Below are positions 48,420-56,397 of a stretch of 64,000 bases of DNA, piece by piece. The DNA is from Mariniflexile gromovii (lineage in GTDB: Bacteria; Bacteroidota; Bacteroidia; Flavobacteriales; Flavobacteriaceae), in assembly GCF_017814435.1 (NCBI RefSeq), contig NZ_JAGJCB010000002.1, positions 369,665 to 433,664 of the forward strand, read 5' to 3'. A program made the translations under genes and the position numbers. The notes under the pieces are model-generated. The model was not told where the DNA came from, searched no databases, and saw nothing but the letters and a program-made list of their open reading frames with translations. Positions within the stretch are counted from its first letter, which is position 1; each line of letters begins with the position of its first letter.

Positions 48420-48633
48420 GATGTTTTTAAATGAGGCTGAAAGATTGCAAACATGTAAATTATACTATTTGATATAAATGTACATTTTAAATTCAAATAA
48501 CGATTTGTTGGCATTAAATTTGTAGTACTATTTTGATGTTTTTTCTAAAAGAAATTAAACTTTTATCTATTTTTAGAGTCTTATGCTCATGTGTGTCAAA
48601 TAATATCTAAACTAAATTAACCTCAATTTTTAA

Positions 48634-51102
48634 ATGCTGCATCCATTAAACAGAATTACGAAACCATTATTAAAGTGTTTTTTAGTATTTTTTTCCACGA
48701 CAATCTTATTATCTGCACAGGAAAAAAAGTCGATTCCTAAAATTGAAAAAGTATATCTACATACCGATAGAACCACCTATACGCTAGGCGAATCGTTATG
48801 GTACAAAGCTTATTCGGTTTTTGCTTATAACAACTTACTTTATAGCGATAGCAATATTTTGTACGTAGAATTAGTTTCGTCCGATTCTAAAATAATGGTT
48901 CAGAATAAAACGCAATTAGTAGATGGATTGGGTCATGGCGATTTTAAATTAACCGATTCCGTGGGCTTTAAAGCCGGGGTGTATCAAATAAGGGCTTACA
49001 CAAATTATATTCGAAATTTTGGCAACGATTTTGTCTTTAAAAAAGAGATTACAGTTATTGATGTTTTTGACAAGAAATCAAAAGAAACCGCTAGTGAATC
49101 TGCACCTTTAGAAACAGAAGCAAAACCTGTTAAAACGGTTCAAAAGACATTTGATGTTCAGTTTTTTCCCGAAGGCGGTTCACTTGTAAACAATATTGAA
49201 AGTGTTGTGGCTTTTAAAGCGGTTGATGCTCATGGCATGCCCATTACGGTACAAGGCAAAATTTTAGATGCCTCAGGTGAATTGGTCACTTTTTTTGGAA
49301 GCCTTCATGATGGGATGGGAAAATTTCAGCTAAAACCACTAAAAGGAAAACAGTATCATGCTGAAGTTTCAATTTCAGATGGAACTGAAATAGAGGCGCC
49401 GCTTCCTAAAGTAATTGACACTGGTTATTTGTTAAGTTTAAAAAAAATAAATAACACCAATGTTGTAACCATAAAAACCAACGAAGAAACCTTACAGCAA
49501 CATCCGGATGCTCCAGTGACATTAGTTTGCACAACAAGAGGCGTTTCTTATTTAGAAGGCACACAATTATTAAAAGAAACGACTTTATCATTCGAATTAC
49601 CTGAAACCGATTTTCCCGAAGGTATTAGCCAAGTAACATTATATGATGCTTATTTAAAACCACAAAGCGAACGTTTGGTTTATATTGATAAGGAACAGGA
49701 CTTAGAAGTTGCACTAACTACCGATAAAAAACAGTATAAACCTTCGGAAAAAGTAACGGTTCACGTAACGTCCAAAACCAAAACAGGTGTATCGGTACCA
49801 GCAAGTTATTCATTAAGTTGCACCGACTTAAATGGTGTGAAAAATGCCAAAAATTATGGTACCACTATTAGTTCGTACTTTTTAATGGAGTCTGATATTA
49901 GAGGGGAAGTGTATAACCCAAGTTATTATTTTGATGCAACCAATCCAAAAAGATTAGAGCACCTCGATTTATTGCTGTTAACACAAGGTTGGCGCGATTT
50001 TTTATGGAAAAAACTTCCTAAAGTAAACGATTCTTTAGCTTATGAAACAGAAAAAGGTTTTACCATTTCAGGTAGGGTTAAAAAGCTGTTTGGAAATAGA
50101 CCCGAAGAAAACAACACCGTTTCTTTAACATTGTTTAGTAAAAGCGGTATGAACGGACTTAATACCATAACCGATGCCAACGGAACCTTTAAGTTTAAAG
50201 ATTTGGCTTTTTTAGGAAAAACCACCATGTATTTAAACTCTAAAAATGACAAAGGAAAAAGTGAAGGCATGATTGAGTTGGATACCCTTAATAAAAAACC
50301 CATGGTGGTCGATTTTAAAAAAAGCACACCTATAGATTCAACACAAATCGATTTTGTAAAAAAGCAAGTTTACAAAAAATATGTGATGAACGGTGTTGCA
50401 CCTGAAAATGTATTGGATGAGGTTGAAGTTATTGCAAAAAAGCCCAGGACTGTAGAAAACATGAATAGTGATTTATTTAGAGGGTATGTTATAGATGAAG
50501 AATCGCCTAGTTTTGCAGATATTTTTGAATTGTTGAAATATGCTATCCCTACTCTTGATCTTAATACTACCGAGTCCATTAAATTCAGTAGAAACACAGA
50601 ACCTGCTCTTATTGTAGTTAATCAAACCCGTATATTAGACCCAGATCCAGATTATGAAGGAGCATTAATGGTACTTGATTATGTAAGAAATATTATGGTT
50701 GATGATGTCATTAAAATAGAATATGACAACAGTGCTGTTTCTACCATGATATACGGTAACCAAGCACGAAATGGTGTTATATCCATTACTTTAAAAGGTA
50801 CGGGAGATTACGATTCATCCAAAAAAGTATTTCATTCTTTAAAACAACAAATTGAAGGGTTTTATAATGCACGTGAGTTTTATTCATTCAACTCCGAAAA
50901 ACCATCATTAGAATTGGATAATAGAGAAAAGGTTAGGAATACTGTTTACTGGAACCCATACATGCATCCGGACGCAACAGGTGTTTCTGAAGCAAGTTAT
51001 TACAATACAGAAGTAGAAACCAATATAAAAGTAAGTTTAGAAGGTATAACGGCTACCGGTATTCCTGTGGTAGTGCATGCTACTTATACTATTGAAAAAT
51101 AA
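48634..51102 (+). CDS. Secreted MG2-like / TonB-plug-like protein
   Basis: An 822-residue exported protein with signal peptide (LLSAQ). The N-terminal MG2 domain (about residues 32-130) begins KVYLHTDRTTYTLGESLWYKAY. Further Ig-like domains follow, then a carboxypeptidase-D-like module (about 475-560). The C-terminal region resembles a TonB receptor plug domain (SPSFADIFELLKYAIPTLDL ... NGVISITLKGTG) without a barrel. Such proteins are common in Bacteroidota and unexplained; they may sit on the periplasmic face of the outer membrane. TAAATTTG at 48515-48522 is a possible -7 box, about 110 bases upstream. Confidence 0.75.
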   Translation: MLHPLNRITKPLLKCFLVFFSTTILLSAQEKKSIPKIEKVYLHTDRTTYTLGESLWYKAYSVFAYNNLLYSDSNILYVELVSSDSKIMVQNKTQLVDGLGHGDFKLTDSVGFKAGVYQIRAYTNYIRNFGNDFVFKKEITVIDVFDKKSKETASESAPLETEAKPVKTVQKTFDVQFFPEGGSLVNNIESVVAFKAVDAHGMPITVQGKILDASGELVTFFGSLHDGMGKFQLKPLKGKQYHAEVSISDGTEIEAPLPKVIDTGYLLSLKKINNTNVVTIKTNEETLQQHPDAPVTLVCTTRGVSYLEGTQLLKETTLSFELPETDFPEGISQVTLYDAYLKPQSERLVYIDKEQDLEVALTTDKKQYKPSEKVTVHVTSKTKTGVSVPASYSLSCTDLNGVKNAKNYGTTISSYFLMESDIRGEVYNPSYYFDATNPKRLEHLDLLLLTQGWRDFLWKKLPKVNDSLAYETEKGFTISGRVKKLFGNRPEENNTVSLTLFSKSGMNGLNTITDANGTFKFKDLAFLGKTTMYLNSKNDKGKSEGMIELDTLNKKPMVVDFKKSTPIDSTQIDFVKKQVYKKYVMNGVAPENVLDEVEVIAKKPRTVENMNSDLFRGYVIDEESPSFADIFELLKYAIPTLDLNTTESIKFSRNTEPALIVVNQTRILDPDPDYEGALMVLDYVRNIMVDDVIKIEYDNSAVSTMIYGNQARNGVISITLKGTGDYDSSKKVFHSLKQQIEGFYNAREFYSFNSEKPSLELDNREKVRNTVYWNPYMHPDATGVSEASYYNTEVETNIKVSLEGITATGIPVVVHATYTIEK

Positions 51103-51108
51103 ACATGG

Positions 51109-51288
51109 TTACACCATCATGCTTCCACAAATACCTAGGCTAATAATTATATAAACCACTGCAAGAATAAATAAAACTTTTGCTGCTTTTTTGTTTTTTC
51201 TAAAAAGTGTGGCACCAATTATAGCTAGTAGTATTGCTGGACCAAACATAATGGCAAATATTAAAATAAATATGCCATCTAAATTCAT
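51109..51288 (-). CDS. Small two-helix membrane protein (paralogue 1)
   Basis: A protein of 59 residues from the ATG at 51288, which is preceded by a GAAGG ribosome-binding-like sequence; an upstream ATG at 51309 would give 66. Two hydrophobic helices flank a basic loop RKNKKAAK. It ends in a Gly/Cys/Met tail (LGICGSMMV). It is clearly related to the next small gene (51320-51520). Function unknown. It is last in the set read from the Lgt-like gene through the radical SAM gene. Confidence 0.65.
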   Translation of the reverse strand: MNLDGIFILIFAIMFGPAILLAIIGATLFRKNKKAAKVLFILAVVYIIISLGICGSMMV

Positions 51289-51319
51289 ATTGCCTTCTAA
51301 TAAAATCATAGAGTAGGTT

Positions 51320-51520
51320 TTAAATCATAAAGCCTCCACAAACACCTGCGCTAATTAAAGAATATATGGTTGCAATAATTAAAATAGTTTTACCTCTTTT
51401 TTTGTTTTTAGTATAAGTAATCAACCCAGCGATAAAAAGAACAATAGGCACTCCTATCATAAAAATTAACATGAGCAAAATGGCTTGACCTAAAGCATCA
51501 GATTCTATCAATAAATTCAT
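51320..51520 (-). CDS. Small two-helix membrane protein (paralogue 2)
   Basis: A 66-residue protein with two hydrophobic helices around TKNKKRGK and the tail AGVCGGFMI, matching its neighbour in layout. Its ATG overlaps the TGA of the radical SAM gene by 4 bases (ATGA), a strong sign of translational coupling. No known domain is recognised. The coupling suggests it serves with the radical SAM enzyme, perhaps at the membrane. Confidence 0.7.
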   Translation of the reverse strand: MNLLIESDALGQAILLMLIFMIGVPIVLFIAGLITYTKNKKRGKTILIIATIYSLISAGVCGGFMI

Positions 51521-52914
51521 GCGCGTATCTCGTTTCTAAGTTCTTCTAAAAGGGTTTTTTTATCATCCCTATAAAACAAATTCATGGTTTCAAAAGGAAT
51601 TATTTTATAATCTTTATCTACAATGTGTACACACGATTTTTTTATGGCACGCACATCAAAGTTATAAGCATCAATAAATTGCATGATAATAATACGAAAT
51701 AAATTATCATAACCTAAGTTAGGGGCATCAATATTTGGCAAACAACACATAATGCTTTTTAGGTTTTCTTCGGCTACTTCCACCGAATTTCCAGTACTAA
51801 AAAGTTCAATCATTTTTCCTTTAAGTTGGTCGTCTTGCTCATAGATAATGGTGTTTTTACTGTTATCCAACAAATCGTTTGGGTTAATGTAGCGCGTTAA
51901 CGGAAACACGTCGCCACCCAATTTCAAGGCATAGCCCATCACCAATGCATCGGGGTTGCAAGGCACAGGAAGTAAATCATCCGGATTAAAAATAGGGGAT
52001 TGCTCCAAAATTTTTCGGCGCACTTCGGTAAGCGTCATCCTATCGGTTTCAGGATTAAAATGCTCCAATCGTCCCGCAATTTGAGTGGGTTGAAACGTCA
52101 CCCCACGCACACATTTTTGTTGTAACGCAAAGTCTATTATTTTGCCAATTTCGCCATCGTTTAACCCTTTTTGAAGTGTCACCACCAAAGTGGTGGATAG
52201 GTTTACAGCATTCAAATGGTCAAGCGCTTTCATTCTTATATCGCTTAAATCGGCGCCACGAAGTTCTTGCAATACGCTATCTTCAAACGAATCAAACTGT
52301 AAATAAATTTCAAAATCGGGTGCATAAGTTTTTAGTTTTTCCGCGAAAGCGATATCCTTTGCAATTTTAATGCCGTTGGTGTTCAACATTACATGCCGAA
52401 TGGGTAGTGTTTTTGCGTAATCCAAAATTTCCCAAAACTGCGGGTGTATAGTGGGCTCACCACCGCTAATCTGTACCACATCGGGCTCTTTTTCATTCTT
52501 CACTATGGTATCCAGCATGTTCTTAACCTCCTCTAAAGTGCGGTGTCTTCCATAGGTGGGTGAGGAACCCGCATAACAGGTTGGGCAAGTTAAATTACAA
52601 CGGTCCGTAACTTCTACAACCGTTAAGCAGCTATGTTGCTCATGGTCTGGACACAAACCACAGTCATAGGGGCAACCATAATGTGTTTTGGTATTAAATG
52701 TATAAGGCGTTTCGCTGGGTTTATTGTAGTTGCGTATATTTTTGTAATACTCAATATCATCGGCAATCAACACCTTGCTATTACCATGTTCGTTACAGCG
52801 TTTCAGCATGTACACGTTACCATTTTCAAACACAATTTTGGCATCAACACGTCGCAAACACTCGGGGCACAAGCTTAACGTAAAATCGTAATAGGTGTAG
52901 TTCCTAACGGGCAT
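51517..52914 (-). CDS. Radical SAM protein of the MJ0619/tetraether-synthase (Tes) type
   Basis: A 465-residue radical SAM enzyme. The SAM cluster motif is C106-NLT-C110-PT-C113. An N-terminal rubredoxin-like region has C16-PE-C19 and C40-NEH. A second cluster region has C81-PYD-C85-GL-C88 and C96. The C-terminal FIDAYNFDVRAIKKSCVHIV...IIPF resembles the archaeal MJ0619/Tes family, whose members methylate a pterin precursor or join lipid tails in tetraether lipids. No bacterial function is known to me. It lies between an Lgt-like gene upstream and two tiny membrane protein genes downstream, which suggests a lipid-linked substrate. The family likeness is strong; the reaction is unknown. Confidence 0.85.
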   Translation of the reverse strand: MPVRNYTYYDFTLSLCPECLRRVDAKIVFENGNVYMLKRCNEHGNSKVLIADDIEYYKNIRNYNKPSETPYTFNTKTHYGCPYDCGLCPDHEQHSCLTVVEVTDRCNLTCPTCYAGSSPTYGRHRTLEEVKNMLDTIVKNEKEPDVVQISGGEPTIHPQFWEILDYAKTLPIRHVMLNTNGIKIAKDIAFAEKLKTYAPDFEIYLQFDSFEDSVLQELRGADLSDIRMKALDHLNAVNLSTTLVVTLQKGLNDGEIGKIIDFALQQKCVRGVTFQPTQIAGRLEHFNPETDRMTLTEVRRKILEQSPIFNPDDLLPVPCNPDALVMGYALKLGGDVFPLTRYINPNDLLDNSKNTIIYEQDDQLKGKMIELFSTGNSVEVAEENLKSIMCCLPNIDAPNLGYDNLFRIIIMQFIDAYNFDVRAIKKSCVHIVDKDYKIIPFETMNLFYRDDKKTLLEELRNEIRA

Positions 52915-52937
52915 ATTTTTAATTTTTTAAATAATTT

Positions 52938-53022
52938 GGGCGTTACCTAAAGGTCGGGCTTTCCGTTGCAAGTCCTCGCTCGTACCTCGCTGTGGGCTTT
53001 CCACTGCAACCCCTAACGCGCC
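52938..53022. repeat. Dispersed intergenic repeat with inverted ends
   Basis: The ends GGGCGTTACC and CCCTAACGCGCC are imperfect inverted repeats. GGGCTTTCC occurs twice inside, each followed by a TTGCAA- or CTGCAA-type stretch. I recall this mosaic as a common flavobacterial intergenic repeat. Its right end overlaps the last codons and TAG of the Lgt-like gene. Confidence 0.65.
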
Positions 53023-53759
53023 TTCCCAAGTATCAGTCTAACAATAAACTTGTGGTAATACAGGCAACAAATTATGCATAATATTTGAATACTGCTTAGT
53101 CCGAATATATAAAAAACATTAGGCTTCAAAAACTCGATAAAAAACCGAAATCCGAAATAACACAGCATAAAAATTTTAAACAAATCGCCATTTTTTAAAT
53201 CAACAAGGTTCTTTATATATTTCAAAGTAAAAAACAAAAACACCAAAAACACCAATTCGTACAGCGAAGTAGGATGCCTAAACAGCCCATCGCCCAAATC
53301 CATCCCAAAAACCGAGGTGGTTTCACTACCATAAGTAAACTCGTTAATGCCCGATAAAAAGCAACCAATTCTACCAATAAAAATGCCCAAAATAATAGGA
53401 AACACAAACAAATCGCCAGACGATTGTGTTTCACCAATCATTTTTTTAGCCAATTCAACGCCCAATAAACCCCCAAACAAACCGCCCATAATGGTTTTGG
53501 TGTTTAACAGTTGAAACATGTTTTCTTTAGAAAATGCAATCAGTGGGTTTTCCAATAAACCAACCAATCGAGAGCCAATTAAAGCACCAATGGCTGCCCC
53601 AAGAATAATGGACAACCTATTCATTGAAGAAATAGCATCCACTCGACCTTTCCGCAAAAAAACATAATATCTAAAAGCCACAAAAAATGCCAAATACTCT
53701 AAAACAAGATGCATGTTTATGTGGTAACCAAAAAGTATGGGTTCAAAAGGAATTTGCAA
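53013..53759 (-). CDS. Lgt-family membrane protein lacking the HGG histidine
   Basis: A 248-residue, about seven-helix membrane protein of the prolipoprotein diacylglyceryl transferase family. Family motifs are GRIGCFLSG (Arg130), RHPTSLYE (161-168) and FRFFIEFLKP (Arg205, Glu209). The HGG motif, whose His is essential in E. coli Lgt, reads M91-GG here, and the Asn of GRxGNF is Cys133. It is therefore likely a paralogue with altered function. The start is a TTG, since a stop codon lies two codons upstream. The stop codon lies in a dispersed repeat. It precedes the radical SAM gene by about 98 bases. Confidence 0.8.
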   Translation of the reverse strand: MQIPFEPILFGYHINMHLVLEYLAFFVAFRYYVFLRKGRVDAISSMNRLSIILGAAIGALIGSRLVGLLENPLIAFSKENMFQLLNTKTIMGGLFGGLLGVELAKKMIGETQSSGDLFVFPIILGIFIGRIGCFLSGINEFTYGSETTSVFGMDLGDGLFRHPTSLYELVFLVFLFFTLKYIKNLVDLKNGDLFKIFMLCYFGFRFFIEFLKPNVFYIFGLSSIQILCIICCLYYHKFIVRLILGKAR

Positions 53760-53782
53760 TGGTTATTTTTTAGCTAAATTTG
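53753..53782 (+). promoter_or_regulatory. Promoter of the type A T9SS protein gene
   Basis: TTTG at 53753-53756 is followed after 18 bases by TAAATTTG (53775-53782). The match to the Bacteroidota consensus is complete. It overlaps the start of the divergent Lgt-like gene. Confidence 0.75.
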
Positions 53783-53805
53783 TGACTTCTAAATAACTAA
53801 GAATT

Positions 53806-54930
53806 ATGAAATTAATAACATTATTATTCATTTTTGTTTTAGGTATATTTAATGTTAACGCCCAAATAATAAATCCTGCAGAAAAATTAGCTTTACCAAG
53901 CACATTAAGCGAATCTTCTGGAGCTATATTTTTTAATGGTAAATTAATTACACATAACGATTCTGGTGGCGAAAATAAACTGTACGAACTAGATACTATT
54001 TCTGGACAAATAACCCGAACGGTAACCATTACTAACGCTACCAATGTGGATTGGGAAGACATAACCCAAGACGATACCTATATTTATATTGGCGATATTG
54101 GAAACAATGTTAGCGGAAACAGAACCGATTTAAAAATATATAAATTAAGTAAAAACGATTATTTAAGTTCCACATCGGTTACCGCAGAAACCATCGCTTT
54201 TAGTTATGCCAATCAAACCAATTTTACAGCTTCCAGCCCAAATACTACCGAATGGGATGCCGAAGCGCTTGTTTCTTTTGATGCTACCCATTTAATTATA
54301 TTCAGTAAAAATTGGGTAAATAACAATACCAAAGCATATCTTGTTCCTAAATCTCCCGGCAGTTATCAATTAACGCCTTTGGCAGCCAGTTTAAATAGCG
54401 GCGGATTAATTACTGGCGGTACTTATAACCCATTTACAGGAAAACTGTATTTGATAGGCTATACAAGTTTTTTGCAACCATTTATTTGGGTTTGCGCTAA
54501 TTTTAATGGTAACAATGTGTTTTCTGGAACAAATACACAAACCTCCTTATCTTCATTTGGTTTCGAACAGGTCGAAGCCATCACATTTGTAAATGAAAAT
54601 AGATATTTTGTAACTTCAGAATCGTTCTCGCAAAGCTTTATTTCAGATTATGCCAAATTAATGTCTTTTTCAACGAATGATGCTAGTTTATCAATCCGTC
54701 TTATAGACACACCTGAAGACGTTTTCTTATATCCAAACCCGGTAATAAATAGTTTAACTATTCAAAACCCAGAAGTCATCTTGGTTGAGATTTACGACAG
54801 CAAACTATCGCAACTTCACTCAAGCACCAACAAAACTATTGATATGAGCCCTTTTAGTAAAGGTATTTATTTAATTAAAATGACCACAAATACAGGTCAG
54901 GTTATTGTAAAAAAGATTGTTAAGAACTAA
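53806..54930 (+). CDS. Secreted beta-propeller-like protein with type A T9SS sorting domain
   Basis: A 374-residue protein with signal peptide (FNVNAQ). The body (about 20-290) has repeating blade-like strands (SESSGAIFFNGKLITHNDSG, WEDITQDDTYIYIGDIGNN), recalling SdiA-regulated/esterase-like propellers. The C-terminal 75 residues are a type A sorting domain (FLYPNPVINSLTI ... GIYLIKMTTNTGQVIVKKIVK). It should be secreted by the type IX system. The activity is not evident. It is monocistronic, with a consensus promoter. Confidence 0.8.
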   Translation: MKLITLLFIFVLGIFNVNAQIINPAEKLALPSTLSESSGAIFFNGKLITHNDSGGENKLYELDTISGQITRTVTITNATNVDWEDITQDDTYIYIGDIGNNVSGNRTDLKIYKLSKNDYLSSTSVTAETIAFSYANQTNFTASSPNTTEWDAEALVSFDATHLIIFSKNWVNNNTKAYLVPKSPGSYQLTPLAASLNSGGLITGGTYNPFTGKLYLIGYTSFLQPFIWVCANFNGNNVFSGTNTQTSLSSFGFEQVEAITFVNENRYFVTSESFSQSFISDYAKLMSFSTNDASLSIRLIDTPEDVFLYPNPVINSLTIQNPEVILVEIYDSKLSQLHSSTNKTIDMSPFSKGIYLIKMTTNTGQVIVKKIVKN

Positions 54931-54969
54931 CATACAAATGATTGGTTTTGTTTTTGATGACAGCCTATG

Positions 54970-55001
54970 TTGTTTAGTTTAAACAAAAAACACTAATTTT
55001 G
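54970..55001 (+). promoter_or_regulatory. Promoter of dusB
   Basis: TTG (54970-54972), 21 bases, then TAATTTTG (54994-55001). This fixes the dusB transcription start near 55008, so translation cannot begin at the upstream TTG at 54999. Confidence 0.7.
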
Positions 55002-55019
55002 CAGTCCAAAATAAAAAAC

Positions 55020-56015
55020 GTGGTAAAAATAGACAACATAGAACTTCCCGATTTTCCATTGCTTTTAGCACCCATGGAAGATGTAAGCGATCCACCATTC
55101 CGTGCCTTATGCAAAGAACAAGGTGCCGATGTTGTTTATACCGAATTCGTATCGAGCGAAGGTTTAATTCGTAACGCTGCCAAAAGCGTTATGAAATTGG
55201 ATATTTATGAAAAAGAACGACCTGTTGGCATTCAAATTTTTGGAGCCAATTTAGATAGCATGCTGCAAACCATAGATATTGTGGCAGAATCTAAACCAGA
55301 CATCATCGATATCAATTTTGGTTGCCCCGTAAAAAAAGTAGTGAGCAAAGGTGCCGGTGCCGGTATTTTAAAAGACGTGTGTTTAATGGAGCAACTTACC
55401 GCAGAAATGGTAAAACGCACCAACATACCCATAACCGTAAAAACCCGTTTGGGTTGGGACCACGATTCCATAAGAATCCTGGAAGTGGCCGAACGTTTGC
55501 AAGATGTTGGCTGTAAAGCCATCGCTATCCACGGGCGTACCCGCGCACAAATGTATAAGGGTAGTGCCGATTGGAAACCCATTGCCCAAGTAAAAAACAA
55601 CCCACGCATGCACATTCCCGTATTTGGAAATGGCGATGTAGACTCGCCCGAAAAAGCCATGGAAATGCGCGATGCATACGGATTGGATGGCTGCATGATT
55701 GGGCGCGCCAGCATTGGCAACCCTTGGTTTTTTAAACAAGTAAAACACTTTTTTAATACAGGCGAACATTTAGCACCCATTTCTATAGAAGAACGTGTGG
55801 AAGCTGCTCGCAGGCACTTACAAATGGCTATCGATTGGAAAGGCGAAACCTTGGGTGTTTTCGAAACCCGTCGCCATTACACCAATTACTTTAAAAATAT
55901 TCCGCATTTTAAGGAATTACGCACAAAAATGGTAACCAGCGACCAACCGGAAGGTGTTTTTGCAGCCTTTGATGAGGTTCTTGAGCAGTTTGCCGATTAC
56001 CAATTTACCGAGTAG
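55020..56015 (+). CDS. dusB: tRNA-dihydrouridine synthase B
   Basis: A flavoenzyme that reduces uridines in the tRNA D-loop. FMN-barrel motifs are LLAPMEDVSDPPFRALC, the active-site Cys region INFGCPVKKVVSKGAGAGIL, and VFGNGDV. I place the start at GTG 55020 (331 residues, beginning VVKIDNIELPDF). An in-frame TTG at 54999 lies in the -7 promoter box, so it is not usable. The leader is short, about 12 bases. The gene converges on the permease across a 382-base repeat-rich gap. Confidence 0.94.
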   Translation: MVKIDNIELPDFPLLLAPMEDVSDPPFRALCKEQGADVVYTEFVSSEGLIRNAAKSVMKLDIYEKERPVGIQIFGANLDSMLQTIDIVAESKPDIIDINFGCPVKKVVSKGAGAGILKDVCLMEQLTAEMVKRTNIPITVKTRLGWDHDSIRILEVAERLQDVGCKAIAIHGRTRAQMYKGSADWKPIAQVKNNPRMHIPVFGNGDVDSPEKAMEMRDAYGLDGCMIGRASIGNPWFFKQVKHFFNTGEHLAPISIEERVEAARRHLQMAIDWKGETLGVFETRRHYTNYFKNIPHFKELRTKMVTSDQPEGVFAAFDEVLEQFADYQFTE

Positions 56016-56397
56016 TTTTTGGGCAAATGGCAAGCCACCGCGCTATCCATTACTAGTTTTGGCTCGATGCGCGCCTCGCCAAAAGCTATCCACTTCTATC
56101 GCTTTTGCGGGCTATCCAATGGTTTTATCTTAAACTTAAGGTTTGTGAGAGTACGATGTACAGACCTCACAGGTTTTTAAAACCTGTGAGGTCTTGAAAA
56201 CAAGCCAAAAAATGATGATTTTAGGTTTTAACTATACTATTTCGGGTTGGTTTGCAAGAAGGATTCCTATGCATATTATTTTAATAATTTGGAATTCGTG
56301 AATGCTTCGCATTTGTAGCGGTATCCTTTTTAACCACTAAAAGCAAAAAGGTATAACGGAAAGCCTGTTTGCCATTTTTCATGGCAACTTGCCCAAA
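56016..56397. repeat. Repeat-mosaic spacer with inverted ends
   Basis: The 382-base gap between convergent genes begins TTTGGGCAA (56018-56026) and ends TTGCCCAAA (56389-56397), a perfect 9-bp inverted repeat. Inside are three GGCTATCC/GCTATCC units near 56050-56120, and TAACGGAAAGCC near 56353. These are pieces of flavobacterial intergenic repeats. No ORF is seen. Confidence 0.6.
56162..56194. repeat. Perfect 16-bp hairpin repeat (CCTCACAGG type)
   Basis: AGACCTCACAGGTTTT and AAAACCTGTGAGGTCT pair perfectly around a single T. The layout is like the hairpin at 19023-19053. I recall this as a common Bacteroidota dispersed palindrome. Confidence 0.75.

Noticed and set aside
55232..55780. Long antisense frame (182 codons) over dusB
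   Set aside because: It is opposite a well-conserved enzyme gene, shows no domain, and follows from codon use of dusB.
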